This document shows positions 17,497 to 25,045 of a DNA stretch of 64,000 nt, piece by piece. A program made the position numbers and the translations under genes. Origin of the DNA: Perlucidibaca aquatica (lineage in GTDB: Bacteria > Pseudomonadota > Gammaproteobacteria > Pseudomonadales > Moraxellaceae); assembly GCF_001676655.1 (NCBI RefSeq), contig NZ_LZDB01000002.1:1488001-1552000 (forward strand). Reading direction: 5' to 3'. Under the pieces are notes generated by a model. It ran no database searches, was not told the origin of the DNA, and worked only from the letters and a program-made list of their open reading frames with translations. Each line of letters starts with the position of its first letter. Position 1 is the stretch's first letter.

Positions 17497-18090
17497 ATGA
17501 GCGAGGCTAAGTACCTTCGAACCAGCGAGCATGTGGAAGCCTTACGTTCACTGGAATGGGCAGCACGGCTGGCAAAGGAGTTAGCACATGATCCCTACTG
17601 CTGGAAGTGGGTGCTGATTTCACTCCACAACGCAGCCCAAGGGTTCATGGTCCTAGCGCTGTGGAACGGAAATGGTCTTTTAGCCATGCCGGACAACTTG
17701 GCAGCCAAGTGGCTCAAGACTTACCGTGAAGAAAAGCCTCTTCCCGATGACAAGCTCGATAGGTTTCTCAACCTATATGCGAAATGCAAAGCACCGGAGA
17801 ACTTTAACTACTGCGGTACCGTTGCGTTTAAATCTACAGCGGCACAAGACGCAAGCTTCGAAAGCCTCAATGATTTCCGAAATGAATTCATTCACTACAC
17901 ACCCAAAGGTTGGTCTTTGGAACTCAACGGCCTTCCCGTACTGGTGAAGGATGTTCTTGACCTTATACAGTTCTTCAGCTGGCAAACAACGGCCATACTA
18001 TGGCATGAGCCCAGCCATAAAATACGTATCCGATGGGCGTCTCGTTCTCTTCGCCGAACTATGGCTGCACTGAGCGCGACATATGCCTAA
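17497..18090 (+). CDS. Integron-cassette HEPN-like protein
   Basis: 197 residues, mostly helical. The segment DFRNEFIHYTPKGWSLEL holds an R-N-x3-H motif (R128, N129, H133) of the type that forms the RNase site of HEPN proteins, and HNAAQGFMVLALWNGNGLLA near residue 44 is characteristic of a protein group found repeatedly in integron cassettes. No biochemical role is established for it. The ATG is only 6 nt after the core site GTTAGGC, and the TAA stop is inside the inverse core GCCTAAC at 18085-18091, so the ORF fills the cassette. A Shine-Dalgarno sequence is not evident at this spacing. It could be a toxin-like RNase, a non-catalytic HEPN protein or an antiphage factor. Confidence 0.8.
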   Translation: MSEAKYLRTSEHVEALRSLEWAARLAKELAHDPYCWKWVLISLHNAAQGFMVLALWNGNGLLAMPDNLAAKWLKTYREEKPLPDDKLDRFLNLYAKCKAPENFNYCGTVAFKSTAAQDASFESLNDFRNEFIHYTPKGWSLELNGLPVLVKDVLDLIQFFSWQTTAILWHEPSHKIRIRWASRSLRRTMAALSATYA

Positions 18091-18151
18091 CTCGGCGTTC
18101 AACAGGTACGTAAATCCTTTGCTTTACAGTTCGTTAACTTGGGTGTTGAGT
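18085..18151 (+). repeat. attC site of cassette 2
   Basis: Inverse core GCCTAAC (18085-18091) is the exact reverse complement of GTTAGGC, the core site at which this cassette begins (17484). The next core site is GTTGAGT (18145-18151), fitting GTTRRRY. Inner boxes GTTCAAC and GTTAAC pair with one extra base on the left arm, as L''/L' do in attC. An alternative right end at ATTAGGC (18265-18271) would make the site about 187 bp, longer than usual. Confidence 0.7.
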
Positions 18152-18249
18152 TTCTACTTCTGACCGAATCCGGCCAGGAGCAGACCGTCAGCACCCAAAG
18201 CAAGCGATACCAGAGAATTTTAGGTACGGAAGCCATGGCTATTTTTGGC

Positions 18250-18271
18250 GTCCGCTCGACTCAAATTAGGC
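18250..18271 (-). repeat. attC-like half-site at the HEPN gene 3' end
   Basis: On the minus strand the HEPN stop codon is buried in GCCTAAT and is followed after five bases by GTCGAGCGGAC. The same 11-mer follows the cassette 1 stop by seven bases (17438-17448). This is the left arm of an attC in reverse orientation; no matching right arm was found downstream on that strand. Confidence 0.45.
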
Positions 18272-18901
18272 AGTTTTGCGCACAATTTCAGCGCTTAATT
18301 TGAAGCTCTGCACGAGGCATGCATTAACAATAAAATCAATATATTCAATTAATTTTCTAATATAAATTTTTATGTCCCCGAGAGATATATCAGATGCATC
18401 ATCATTGTGATGAACAATATTATTTCGCCGAGTCACTATTGTTTGAATGGCATCCTTCCAAAAATCCCACTGGTCTTTTTCATCCCCCAAATCTATGCCA
18501 AACAAAGCCAAGGCATCTTTCGTTTTGTATACGTTACCAGAAACCAAGTCGTCGATTTCTTTTTTGGTCATTTTTACGCTCAGTAGACTCTTGGCGAGCG
18601 CCAATTCGGGTTTTTTCTTTATATTAAATCGCCACTCTAATATTGCAGCCGGAATCGAGATAGAAGAAAGCCTCGCATCGATCTCATTAGCTAACTCAAA
18701 AATTATTTCCTTGATGCACATTTCCAAGTGAGCACATGCTGAAATAAGAAATGATTTAGTGAAAAAATTGACGTTATCAGTTATCAGTGGTATTTTATTT
18801 TTATCATCGATAACTGCTAGCTCTGTTTGTTTAACCATTGCCTCGAGCTCAAGCAGCCCATCCTTGAATGCCCCAGCCCCTTTATTCAAATCCATGATCA
18901 C
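18266..18901 (-). CDS. MAE_28990/RiboL-PSP-HEPN-type protein, partner of DUF262
   Basis: 211 residues, helical, low GC compared with the surrounding chromosome. The C-terminal third has TRRNNIVHHNDDAS, with the R-N-x3-H catalytic motif of HEPN ribonucleases (R159, N160, H164), and the overall pattern (FFTKSFLISACAHLEMCIKEII) matches the RiboL-PSP/MAE_28990 HEPN group, often found next to DUF262 genes and suspected to be an RNase effector. The GTG at 18901 overlaps the DUF262 stop as GTGA, so the pair is translationally coupled; an ATG two codons inside is an alternative start. Activity, target and trigger are unknown. The 3' end carries an attC-like half-site. Confidence 0.8.
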   Translation of the reverse strand: MIMDLNKGAGAFKDGLLELEAMVKQTELAVIDDKNKIPLITDNVNFFTKSFLISACAHLEMCIKEIIFELANEIDARLSSISIPAAILEWRFNIKKKPELALAKSLLSVKMTKKEIDDLVSGNVYKTKDALALFGIDLGDEKDQWDFWKDAIQTIVTRRNNIVHHNDDASDISLGDIKIYIRKLIEYIDFIVNACLVQSFKLSAEIVRKTA

Positions 18902-19926
18902 ACCACTATCGGCTTGAGAATTTTCTCCCAGAGCTCTCGGCGCTTTAAAATCGAGATTTTATTTTGAATTCCGCCAGAGAGTGTTTTTTGAAATTCTGGC
19001 TTCTTGCAAAGCTCCCGAAACGCTTCTTGAATTTTTGCCTCCTTTCCTTTAATTTGAGTCTTCTTGTATTTAGAGAGGCTATTCATTAGCAAGTCGTAAT
19101 GAACTATGCTTTGACGGGGTTTGTTTTTTGTTGTATCAGCGAAAACGGTTTCTCCGAATACCTGCTGGCAAATTTCAATTGTGCAGTTAAAGGATGACTT
19201 TAATTTGGCAATTTTTGCCTCTGAGGCGTTCGAATTTTCTCTCATGTATGAATCGAGAAATTTCGAGAGTCGGCCTTCATAGCTAGCAAGGTCATCCCGT
19301 AGGGCGAAGAATCGCAAAACCAACTCTTCTCCCTCCCTTGAGTCTTTGGTTGTATTTCCGAAGTCGGAGATGATCGGCGTAATTGCAAGCTCAAGCAATA
19401 GATTGTTAAGCGGGCCAGGATATATGGCGTGCCGAATCTCTTGGTCAGACAACCTAACTGCGCCTTGATTTAGCCTTGAGAAAATTTCTTGAATTAGATG
19501 CTCTGGATTTTCTTTTCTGAGAATAATGCATCGAATTGTGGTTGCCTCTAATTCTGCCCGATGCCCTCCCAGCTGAGAGAACTTTTTCCCCTCTAGCTCT
19601 TTGAAAGCCGTTAATCCTTCAAGAGCGAATTCGTCATTAAAAAACTTCTGAATTGTAGTAAGGCGCTGCACACCATCAATTACAAGATGAGTCCCGTCTA
19701 AATTTTCTGCAAAATAGCATGCCGGAAGAGGGATTCGCATTAAGCATGATTCTATAAATCGCGAGGCTCTCTCCCATCCCTCTCTGTCCCATTTATACTT
19801 TCTTTGGAAGTCTGGATCTAGTTTCAGCTTTGTTGGGTTCGAGCTAATTCGCGCAGAAAGCGTCTCAAATGGATAATCGATAGGGTAAAGGTTTAAAGTC
19901 TTTTCCGTAGGGCTTGATTTTGTCAT
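18898..19926 (-). CDS. DUF262 (GmrSD N-terminal-like, ParB-fold) protein
   Basis: 342 residues. The DUF262 core is clear: PDFQRKYKWDREGWERASRFIESCLMRIPLP at 38-69, the nucleotide-binding-type motif VIDGVQRLTTIQKF at 82-95 (DGQQR in most members, here DGVQR), and FSRLNQGAVRLSDQEIRHA at 149-167. DUF262 proteins share the ParB/Srx fold, bind or hydrolyse NTPs and are found in antiphage systems such as GmrSD and BrxU. The protein lacks the DUF1524 HNH nuclease domain of GmrD; the nuclease role would fall to the downstream HEPN protein. AT-rich coding sequence indicates horizontal transfer. Start ATG has AGGCAAAGG just upstream. Confidence 0.86.
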   Translation of the reverse strand: MTKSSPTEKTLNLYPIDYPFETLSARISSNPTKLKLDPDFQRKYKWDREGWERASRFIESCLMRIPLPACYFAENLDGTHLVIDGVQRLTTIQKFFNDEFALEGLTAFKELEGKKFSQLGGHRAELEATTIRCIILRKENPEHLIQEIFSRLNQGAVRLSDQEIRHAIYPGPLNNLLLELAITPIISDFGNTTKDSREGEELVLRFFALRDDLASYEGRLSKFLDSYMRENSNASEAKIAKLKSSFNCTIEICQQVFGETVFADTTKNKPRQSIVHYDLLMNSLSKYKKTQIKGKEAKIQEAFRELCKKPEFQKTLSGGIQNKISILKRRELWEKILKPIVV

Positions 19927-20007
19927 TTTTTGCCTTTGCCTATGATTAAGGAAGATTTTATTTATTCAAGTAAAGAGACGGAATTTTTGTAGTGACGTCT
20001 AAGTTAA

Positions 20008-20032
20008 ATTTGAGGTCAAATCTACTAAGTAG
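20008..20032. promoter_or_regulatory. Twin palindromes upstream of DUF262/HEPN
   Basis: ATTTGA-GG-TCAAAT (20008-20021) is immediately followed by CTACT-A-AGTAG (20022-20032). Both are perfect. They lie about 85-105 bp upstream of the DUF262 ATG and could be operators for a regulator of the operon, or a small RNA hairpin. No regulator gene is adjacent. Confidence 0.35.
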
Positions 20033-20259
20033 AAAGCACCGTGACGTGACAAGCCTTTAGGATATAAAATTTTTTTAAAAGCAAGCATTGCACTCCCTGC
20101 CATCTAGTTCAGCCCACCCTGCTCTGTGGGACTATTTATACATCGCACATTGACAATCTAAGGATGGAATTGCATGACTCATTAGCCATTCTAGCTTTGT
20201 ATAGTGCTTATCATGACGAACTTACTGTCATATAACAACTTGGTTGAGCAACCTCATTC

Positions 20260-20278
20260 GTCCGCTTCGGGTCGAAAG
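20260..20278 (-). repeat. Right copy of 19-bp inverted repeat
   Basis: GTCCGCTTCGGGTCGAAAG is the inverted partner of 16752-16770, with one mismatch (C for A at position 5). It closes the 3.5-kb block containing the cassettes and the DUF262/HEPN genes, 50 bp before the end of the tautomerase gene. Confidence 0.55.
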
Positions 20279-20327
20279 GAGTCAGCCCTCGCCCGAAATC
20301 TTTACGCATACCCAAAAGCTTTCACGC

Positions 20328-20537
20328 TTATTTTAAAGCCGCCTGTTTCCGTAGCTCCGTCACCTGCTCACCACTAATGCCCCAGTTATCAGTATTCACC
20401 TCGTCAATCACCACCACGGTCGTGGCGGGGTTTTTATTCAGCACGTCCTGAAGCAATTTCGTTACACCGTGAATGAGCGCGGCCTTCTGCGCTGGGGTCA
20501 CGCCTTCGTCCGTCACTTTAATGTTTACGTAGGGCAT
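20328..20537 (-). CDS. 4-oxalocrotonate tautomerase-like protein
   Basis: 69 residues, the standard size for the small tautomerase family. After removal of Met the N-terminal residue is proline (MPYVNIKV), the catalytic base of this superfamily. The rest (ALIHGVTKLLQDVLNKNPATTVVVIDEV) follows the beta-alpha-beta fold, forming hexamers or dimers of trimers. Natural substrate unknown; the family includes 4-OT, CHMI-like and promiscuous homologues. It is the last gene of a leftward run of esterase, SpoU methyltransferase and GST, 11 nt after the GST stop. Confidence 0.88.
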   Translation of the reverse strand: MPYVNIKVTDEGVTPAQKAALIHGVTKLLQDVLNKNPATTVVVIDEVNTDNWGISGEQVTELRKQAALK

Positions 20538-20548
20538 AACAAGAACTC

Positions 20549-21472
20549 CTAGTGGCTCTCTGCAACGTCACGCAGCGCGTAGCCGGTTTGTGGGAAATGC
20601 ACATGCAAGGTGCCCAAATCTGGGGTTTCGCGGGCGATGATCCAGCGCGTAGGGGTAACGCCAACCAAGCGGCCAACCGTGGCATCTCGGGCATAGTCGG
20701 ATGGCGCGATGCTAACCCGCTGCCCGATCTTTGCGTCTTGCTGATGCTCCACCGCGATAGCGCGAGGCGTGGCATCGCGAGCGATCTTGAGCGCCTGCCC
20801 GGCACTGATTTCTGTTCGATGCCCCTGCCCGACAGCCTGCAACCTGTGCATCCAGGCCATGACCAAAGGATAGGCTTTCAGCGCCGGCCATTCGGCCACA
20901 TCGCGAGCCATCCAGAGACTGTGGTAGGTCGAGAAATCGGCGTAGGTCGCTTGCTGGCCGAAGAGATAGGGCTGCTGTTGCAGACGCTGCTCCGTGGCCG
21001 CCAGATGCGCCTGCACGCGCTGTTTGGCCTGACGCGGATTACCCGCCTTGACCTTGGCTTTGGTACCGATGCGAATACGATCGACAAAGAAGCCGACAAA
21101 GTCACGGACCGACATCGTGGCGAGCATCTTGCGGGCGGCGGTCAGCGTGGCCGATGCGGTCAGCACATCCATGAACACATACAGGTCGGTCGCGTTCGCG
21201 TAGGCCTGAGTGGCACCGTCTGCCGACTCCAGCGCCAGTTCCGGCATACCGCTCAGCGCAGCGATTTCACTGGCGATGACGCGGCTGTCGCAGAAGATGT
21301 CAGCACCGATCTGCGCCACCGGAATCTTGCGATAGCCACCGGCCAGCGCCGCCAATACGGGGCGGGGCGGCAGCTCGCGGGTGATGCACGACTGCCAGGG
21401 CAGATGGGCCGTGCCGAGCATGGCGCGAATCTTTTCCGAGAAGGGAGATAATGCGTAGTGGTGCAGGATCAT
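20549..21472 (-). CDS. Glutathione S-transferase family protein
   Basis: 307 residues, longer than typical GSTs (about 200-220) because of a C-terminal extension. The thioredoxin-like N-terminal domain starts ILHHYALSPFSEKIRAMLG, with the serine of the SPFSEK motif as possible thiol-activating residue, and RKIPVAQIG contains the cis-proline. The helical C-terminal domain follows (about 90-200, YLFGQQATYADFSTYHSLW), then an extra beta-rich tail of about 90 residues (AVEHQQDAKIGQRVSIAPSDYARDATVG) that has no obvious GST counterpart. The ATG at 21472 was chosen because it gives the family N-terminus. Between the methyltransferase (15 nt gap) and the tautomerase (11 nt). Confidence 0.83.
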   Translation of the reverse strand: MILHHYALSPFSEKIRAMLGTAHLPWQSCITRELPPRPVLAALAGGYRKIPVAQIGADIFCDSRVIASEIAALSGMPELALESADGATQAYANATDLYVFMDVLTASATLTAARKMLATMSVRDFVGFFVDRIRIGTKAKVKAGNPRQAKQRVQAHLAATEQRLQQQPYLFGQQATYADFSTYHSLWMARDVAEWPALKAYPLVMAWMHRLQAVGQGHRTEISAGQALKIARDATPRAIAVEHQQDAKIGQRVSIAPSDYARDATVGRLVGVTPTRWIIARETPDLGTLHVHFPQTGYALRDVAESH

Positions 21473-21487
21473 GGTTGTTTCTCTCAA

Positions 21488-22279
21488 TTAGCCTCTTCGC
21501 CAGCCATCCAGCAAAATCCCCGTCGCCACGCCGGCATTCAGCGACTCCGCCTGACCAAAGCGCGGAATGGTTAACCGCCGTGTGAGCAGCGCTTGCACCT
21601 CCGCGCTCAGGCCATGCGATTCATTGCCAATGACCAGCACCGCACCTGCCGTTTTCGCCACGGGCTGGCGCAGGCGATGGGTATTCTCGCCGTCAAGCAC
21701 CGCCCCTAATACGTCAGCGCCCTCGGCGCGGGCCTGCGCGAGAAAGTCGGGCAGTTCGCGCACCAGCAGCGGCATCCGCAGGAACGAGCCCATGCTGGCG
21801 GCAATCACTTTCGGTGCCTGCCATTCCGCCGTGGTGGGTGAGCACACCACTTGCGTCACGCCATACCAGTCGGCCAAACGCAGAATGGTGCCGAGGTTGC
21901 CGGGGTCGCGAATGTCGTCGAGCACCAGCGTTAACTCGCCCGCACGCAAAGCCTGCTGCGGCCAGGCGCGCTGGCCGGCAATGGCGAGTGCGCTGTCGTT
22001 GCTTTCAAAGGTGCTGAGACTGGTGAGCAAGCTGGCACTCACTTCGTGCAAGCGCATGCCGCGACGCGCGGTGGCATCCCGCAGGTCTGGGGCTGCTTCG
22101 TGGCTGGCGTAAACGGCAAGAACAGGCCAGTCGGCGGCGAGTAGCTCGGCCACACTTTTGCCTCCCTCCACGAGGAAGGCATTGTGTTCGCGACGACCTT
22201 TTTTGCTGTGTAAATCACGCACGCGCTTTTGTTCAGCGCGGGTGACTTCAGGGGCTTTTTGCTGGGCAGGTGAGTTCAT
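21488..22279 (-). CDS. TrmH/SpoU-family RNA methyltransferase
   Basis: 263 residues. An N-terminal substrate-binding domain (VTRAEQKRVRDLHSKKGRREHNAFLVEGGKSVAELL) is followed by the knotted SPOUT catalytic domain with the three motifs: LDDIRDPGNLGTILRLADW (motif 1, with the catalytic Asn/Arg region), VLVIGNESHGLS (motif 2) and IPRFGQAESLNAGVA (motif 3). The family 2'-O-methylates rRNA or tRNA with S-adenosylmethionine. The closest functional group is the RlmB/RsmE-like TrmH type 3, but the target base cannot be set from sequence. Overlaps nothing; it is in the leftward run with the GST. Confidence 0.92.
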   Translation of the reverse strand: MNSPAQQKAPEVTRAEQKRVRDLHSKKGRREHNAFLVEGGKSVAELLAADWPVLAVYASHEAAPDLRDATARRGMRLHEVSASLLTSLSTFESNDSALAIAGQRAWPQQALRAGELTLVLDDIRDPGNLGTILRLADWYGVTQVVCSPTTAEWQAPKVIAASMGSFLRMPLLVRELPDFLAQARAEGADVLGAVLDGENTHRLRQPVAKTAGAVLVIGNESHGLSAEVQALLTRRLTIPRFGQAESLNAGVATGILLDGWRRG

Positions 22280-22311
22280 GGCGCGATGCTACCTGTTTGC
22301 GCCATTCGCCG

Positions 22312-23301
22312 TCACGCCGCGCGTGCTTTTCTCTGCACGTCTACACCGCGCACAAACTCGCGGATATGCTCGAATGCACTGCGGCCCTCGGGCAATATCG
22401 CGGCGAAAATAGGGAACACATGCGGCATGCGATGCCACTCTTCGTAGCGCACCGGCACGCCCGCCGCTTGCGCGCAGGCCGCCAGACGGCGCGAGTCATC
22501 ACGCAGCACCTCGGTACTGCCCACAATAATGAACATGGGCGGCAGGCCGGTGAAGTCGCCATGCAGCGGCGAGACCAAGGCGTCGTAGGGGTCACGGTCG
22601 CGTAGCAAAAACTGCGACAAGGTTCGCAGCGTCGGCGCAGGAATCATGGGGTCGCGGCGTTCGTTATCACGAATGGAGGGCGACTCGCAGCTCAGGTCCG
22701 TCCACGGCGAAATACAGATGGCTGCGCTGGGCAGTGGCAGGCCGCGATCACGCAAGGTTTGCAGCAGCACAAGAGTGAGATGGCCGCCCGCCGAGTCGCC
22801 ACCCACCACAATGTCTTCACCGGCATAACCCCGGTTGAGCAAGTACTCGTAGGCTTGCACGGCATCATCGCGCCACGCTTCAAAGGTGTGCTTGGGGGCC
22901 AGGCGATAATCAATGGCCAGCACCGGACGCTCCAATGCCCGTGAGGTGCGCCAGGTGATTTGACGGTGCATGGCGGCAGCCCCAAAGAAGTAGCCACCGC
23001 CGTGCAAGTACAACGCGACCTGTTTTGATTTCACCGCTTCGGGCGCGCACACCCACTCGCCTCGCACTTCTGGCGTCAGCATGGGGGTGATGCTGACGTT
23101 TTTGGGCAGGTGCGACAGCACCGCGCCGGTCATGCGGAAAATGCGCCGAATATTCATCATGGATTGCGGGGAGTAGGCCGCCATGGTTGCCAACGGGCGA
23201 ATCGACAGCGATAAGGCCCAGCCCAACGTAGACGCCTGAGCGCTAATCAAATGACGAGGACGATCAATTTGATCCGGAGCAGCATTCGCAAGTGTCGGCA
23301 T
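22312..23301 (-). CDS. HSL-type alpha/beta hydrolase (carboxylesterase)
   Basis: 329 residues of the hormone-sensitive-lipase family. The oxyanion motif HGGGYFFGAAA is near residue 98, and the nucleophile elbow GGDSAGGHLTL near residue 167, both diagnostic. Downstream, DPYDALVSPLHGDF provides the acid and WHRMPHVFPIF the histidine. These enzymes hydrolyse short to medium acyl esters. A preceding N-terminal segment with a weak hydrophobic stretch (about 20-45) could interact with membrane, but no clean signal peptide is seen. First gene of the leftward accessory run; divergent from ybeZ. Confidence 0.9.
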   Translation of the reverse strand: MPTLANAAPDQIDRPRHLISAQASTLGWALSLSIRPLATMAAYSPQSMMNIRRIFRMTGAVLSHLPKNVSITPMLTPEVRGEWVCAPEAVKSKQVALYLHGGGYFFGAAAMHRQITWRTSRALERPVLAIDYRLAPKHTFEAWRDDAVQAYEYLLNRGYAGEDIVVGGDSAGGHLTLVLLQTLRDRGLPLPSAAICISPWTDLSCESPSIRDNERRDPMIPAPTLRTLSQFLLRDRDPYDALVSPLHGDFTGLPPMFIIVGSTEVLRDDSRRLAACAQAAGVPVRYEEWHRMPHVFPIFAAILPEGRSAFEHIREFVRGVDVQRKARAA

Positions 23302-23462
23302 GGATGAGTCCTCTTGTTATATTTTTATGACCGCAAAGTCATTGCGCCGACAGTATCAGACCCAACATTCGTCTGTCACGGATCTGTTTATGCAGCCGGT
23401 TATGACGCTTCCCGCACTTTCAGTTATCCTGCATTCCTTTACGGCCTGAGCCCCACATCACT

Positions 23463-24509
23463 TTGAATACCCCGACGACCAGTCACCGCAAGTTGCCCTT
23501 AACGCCCGAAGACCCACGCCGTTTGGCGTTGCTTTGCGGCGAAATGAATGAGCACATCAAATTGATTGAGCAGCGCTTACAAGTGCAAATCAATCAGCGC
23601 GGGTATTCCTGTGTGGTGCACGGCGATGAGCCCGCGGCACGCCTGGCGGAAGAAGTGTTGTTGCGCCTCTACGACGAAACGGAAACCAGCAATACCCTCG
23701 CCCCCGAGACCGTGCATTTGGTCTTGCAAATTGCGCTGAGCCAACTCGCCGATAACGCCTCGGCCACGCCCTCCTCCGGGCATCAGGCACGACGCACGGC
23801 AATCGTGGCGGAAGGTCTTGATGACGGCCCGGTGCTCATCACCAAAAAAGGCTCCATACGCCCGCGTGGTGTGAATCAACGACGCTATGTTGAGCAAATT
23901 CTGAGTCACGACATTAGCTTCGGGGTGGGGCCTGCTGGCACGGGTAAGACCTATCTAGCGGTTGCATGTGCTGTGGATGCGCTGGAGCGCGACCAGGTTC
24001 GCCGCATTTTGTTGGTGCGCCCTGCGGTTGAAGCCGGCGAGAAGCTGGGTTTTTTACCCGGCGATTTGTCCGAAAAGATCAATCCGTATCTGCGCCCGCT
24101 CTACGATGCACTCTACGAAATGCTCGGCTTTGAGCGCGTGGCCAAGCTCATTGATCGCGAAGTGATTGAAGTGGCTCCGCTGGCGTATATGCGGGGCCGC
24201 ACGCTAAACCATGCCTTTATTATTTTGGATGAAAGCCAAAACACCACGCCGGAACAAATGAAAATGTTCTTAACGCGCCTGGGCTTTGGCTCTAAGGCCG
24301 TCATTACCGGCGACATTACCCAAGTGGATTTACCGCGTGGGCAGCCGTCTGGCTTATCGCAAGCCTTGAAAGTGCTAGAGGGTGTGGATGGCATTCACGT
24401 CACGCACTTTGCCTCCCGCGATGTGGTTCGTCATCCGCTCGTCATGCGCATCGTGGATGCTTACGAAAAGTGGGACGCGAAGCAGCCCCCGCGACCGGAG
24501 CGAACATGA
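23463..24509 (+). CDS. ybeZ: PhoH family ATPase YbeZ
   Basis: 348-residue cytoplasmic ATPase of the PhoH-like family. An N-terminal KH-like region is followed by the ATPase domain with Walker A GPAGTGKT at 156-163 and Walker B IILDESQN near 255, then the DPRG-type motif. It acts with YbeY in ribosome and RNA quality control and has suspected helicase activity. E. coli YbeZ is 346 residues. The start used is TTG; the alternative, a downstream ATG, would trim a variable N-terminus. Overlaps ybeY as ATGA, starting the conserved operon ybeZ-ybeY-corC-lnt. Confidence 0.93.
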   Translation: MNTPTTSHRKLPLTPEDPRRLALLCGEMNEHIKLIEQRLQVQINQRGYSCVVHGDEPAARLAEEVLLRLYDETETSNTLAPETVHLVLQIALSQLADNASATPSSGHQARRTAIVAEGLDDGPVLITKKGSIRPRGVNQRRYVEQILSHDISFGVGPAGTGKTYLAVACAVDALERDQVRRILLVRPAVEAGEKLGFLPGDLSEKINPYLRPLYDALYEMLGFERVAKLIDREVIEVAPLAYMRGRTLNHAFIILDESQNTTPEQMKMFLTRLGFGSKAVITGDITQVDLPRGQPSGLSQALKVLEGVDGIHVTHFASRDVVRHPLVMRIVDAYEKWDAKQPPRPERT

Positions 24510-25045
24510 GCTTGGACCTGTGGCTGGATATTGATGAGACGCTGCTGAGCCGCTCCGAGCTCATCGCCAGCCTGCCAAAAGAAGCCGATTTTCAGGCCTG
24601 GGCAGACGCTACGCTGCGTGCCGCTGGCCGCTCCGAGCAGTCGGTAAGCATCGATATTCGAATTGTGAGCGAAGCCGAAAGCCAGGCGCTGAATCGTGAT
24701 TACCGGGGCAAAGACAAGTCGACCAATGTGTTGTCTTTTCCTTCCGACCTACCCCCTGAGCTAATCGCCGAGCTGGAAGAAATTCCTTTGGGCGACCTTG
24801 CCATCTGTGCCGATGTGGTTGCTCGTGAAGCCGAAGAGCAGGGCAAGTCACTGCAGGCGCACTGGGCGCATATGACCGTTCACGGGGTCTTGCATTTGCT
24901 CGGCCACGACCATATTGAGGCAGCAGATGCTGCCTGTATGGAGCCATTAGAAATCGCCATTTTGGCCACGCTGGGCTGGGAAAACCCCTACGATGACGAG
25001 CCCAGCGATACCCCCACTTTAGTCACACCAAGGGAACTACCGTAA
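24506..25045 (+). CDS. ybeY: Endoribonuclease YbeY
   Basis: 179-residue metal-dependent RNase required for 16S rRNA 3' maturation and ribosome quality control. The zinc motif H3XH5XH appears as [11 protein letters not shown] with ligands at about H126, H130 and H136, and the conserved arginine is in the [17 protein letters not shown] segment (about 63-79). The ATG at 24506 overlaps the ybeZ stop; the gene shares 1 nt with corC (TAATG). Slightly longer than the E. coli protein (155) at both ends. Confidence 0.95.
   Translation: MSLDLWLDIDETLLSRSELIASLPKEADFQAWADATLRAAGRSEQSVSIDIRIVSEAESQALNRDYRGKDKSTNVLSFPSDLPPELIAELEEIPLGDLAICADVVAREAEEQGKSLQAHWAHMTVHGVLHLLGHDHIEAADAACMEPLEIAILATLGWENPYDDEPSDTPTLVTPRELP

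Larger units (their letters stand above)
19927..20327. other. AT-rich non-coding region upstream of the DUF262 operon
   Basis: No gene is supported in these 400 bases. The region holds the presumed promoter of the DUF262/HEPN operon, two adjacent palindromes (20008-20032), GTGACGT twice (near 19992 and 20041), and the right copy of the 19-bp inverted repeat (20260-20278). GTTGAGC near 20243 fits an integron core site but has no partner inverse core, so no third attC is called. Confidence 0.5.

Noticed and set aside
18113-18265. Small gene between cassette 2 and the HEPN gene
   Set aside because: No ORF with a start and sensible length; the stretch is better explained by attC and flanking sequence.
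20190-20250. A third attC after the DUF262 operon (GTTGAGC near 20243)
   Set aside because: The core-site motif is present, but no RYYYAAC inverse core with pairing arms was found within 60-150 bp on either strand.
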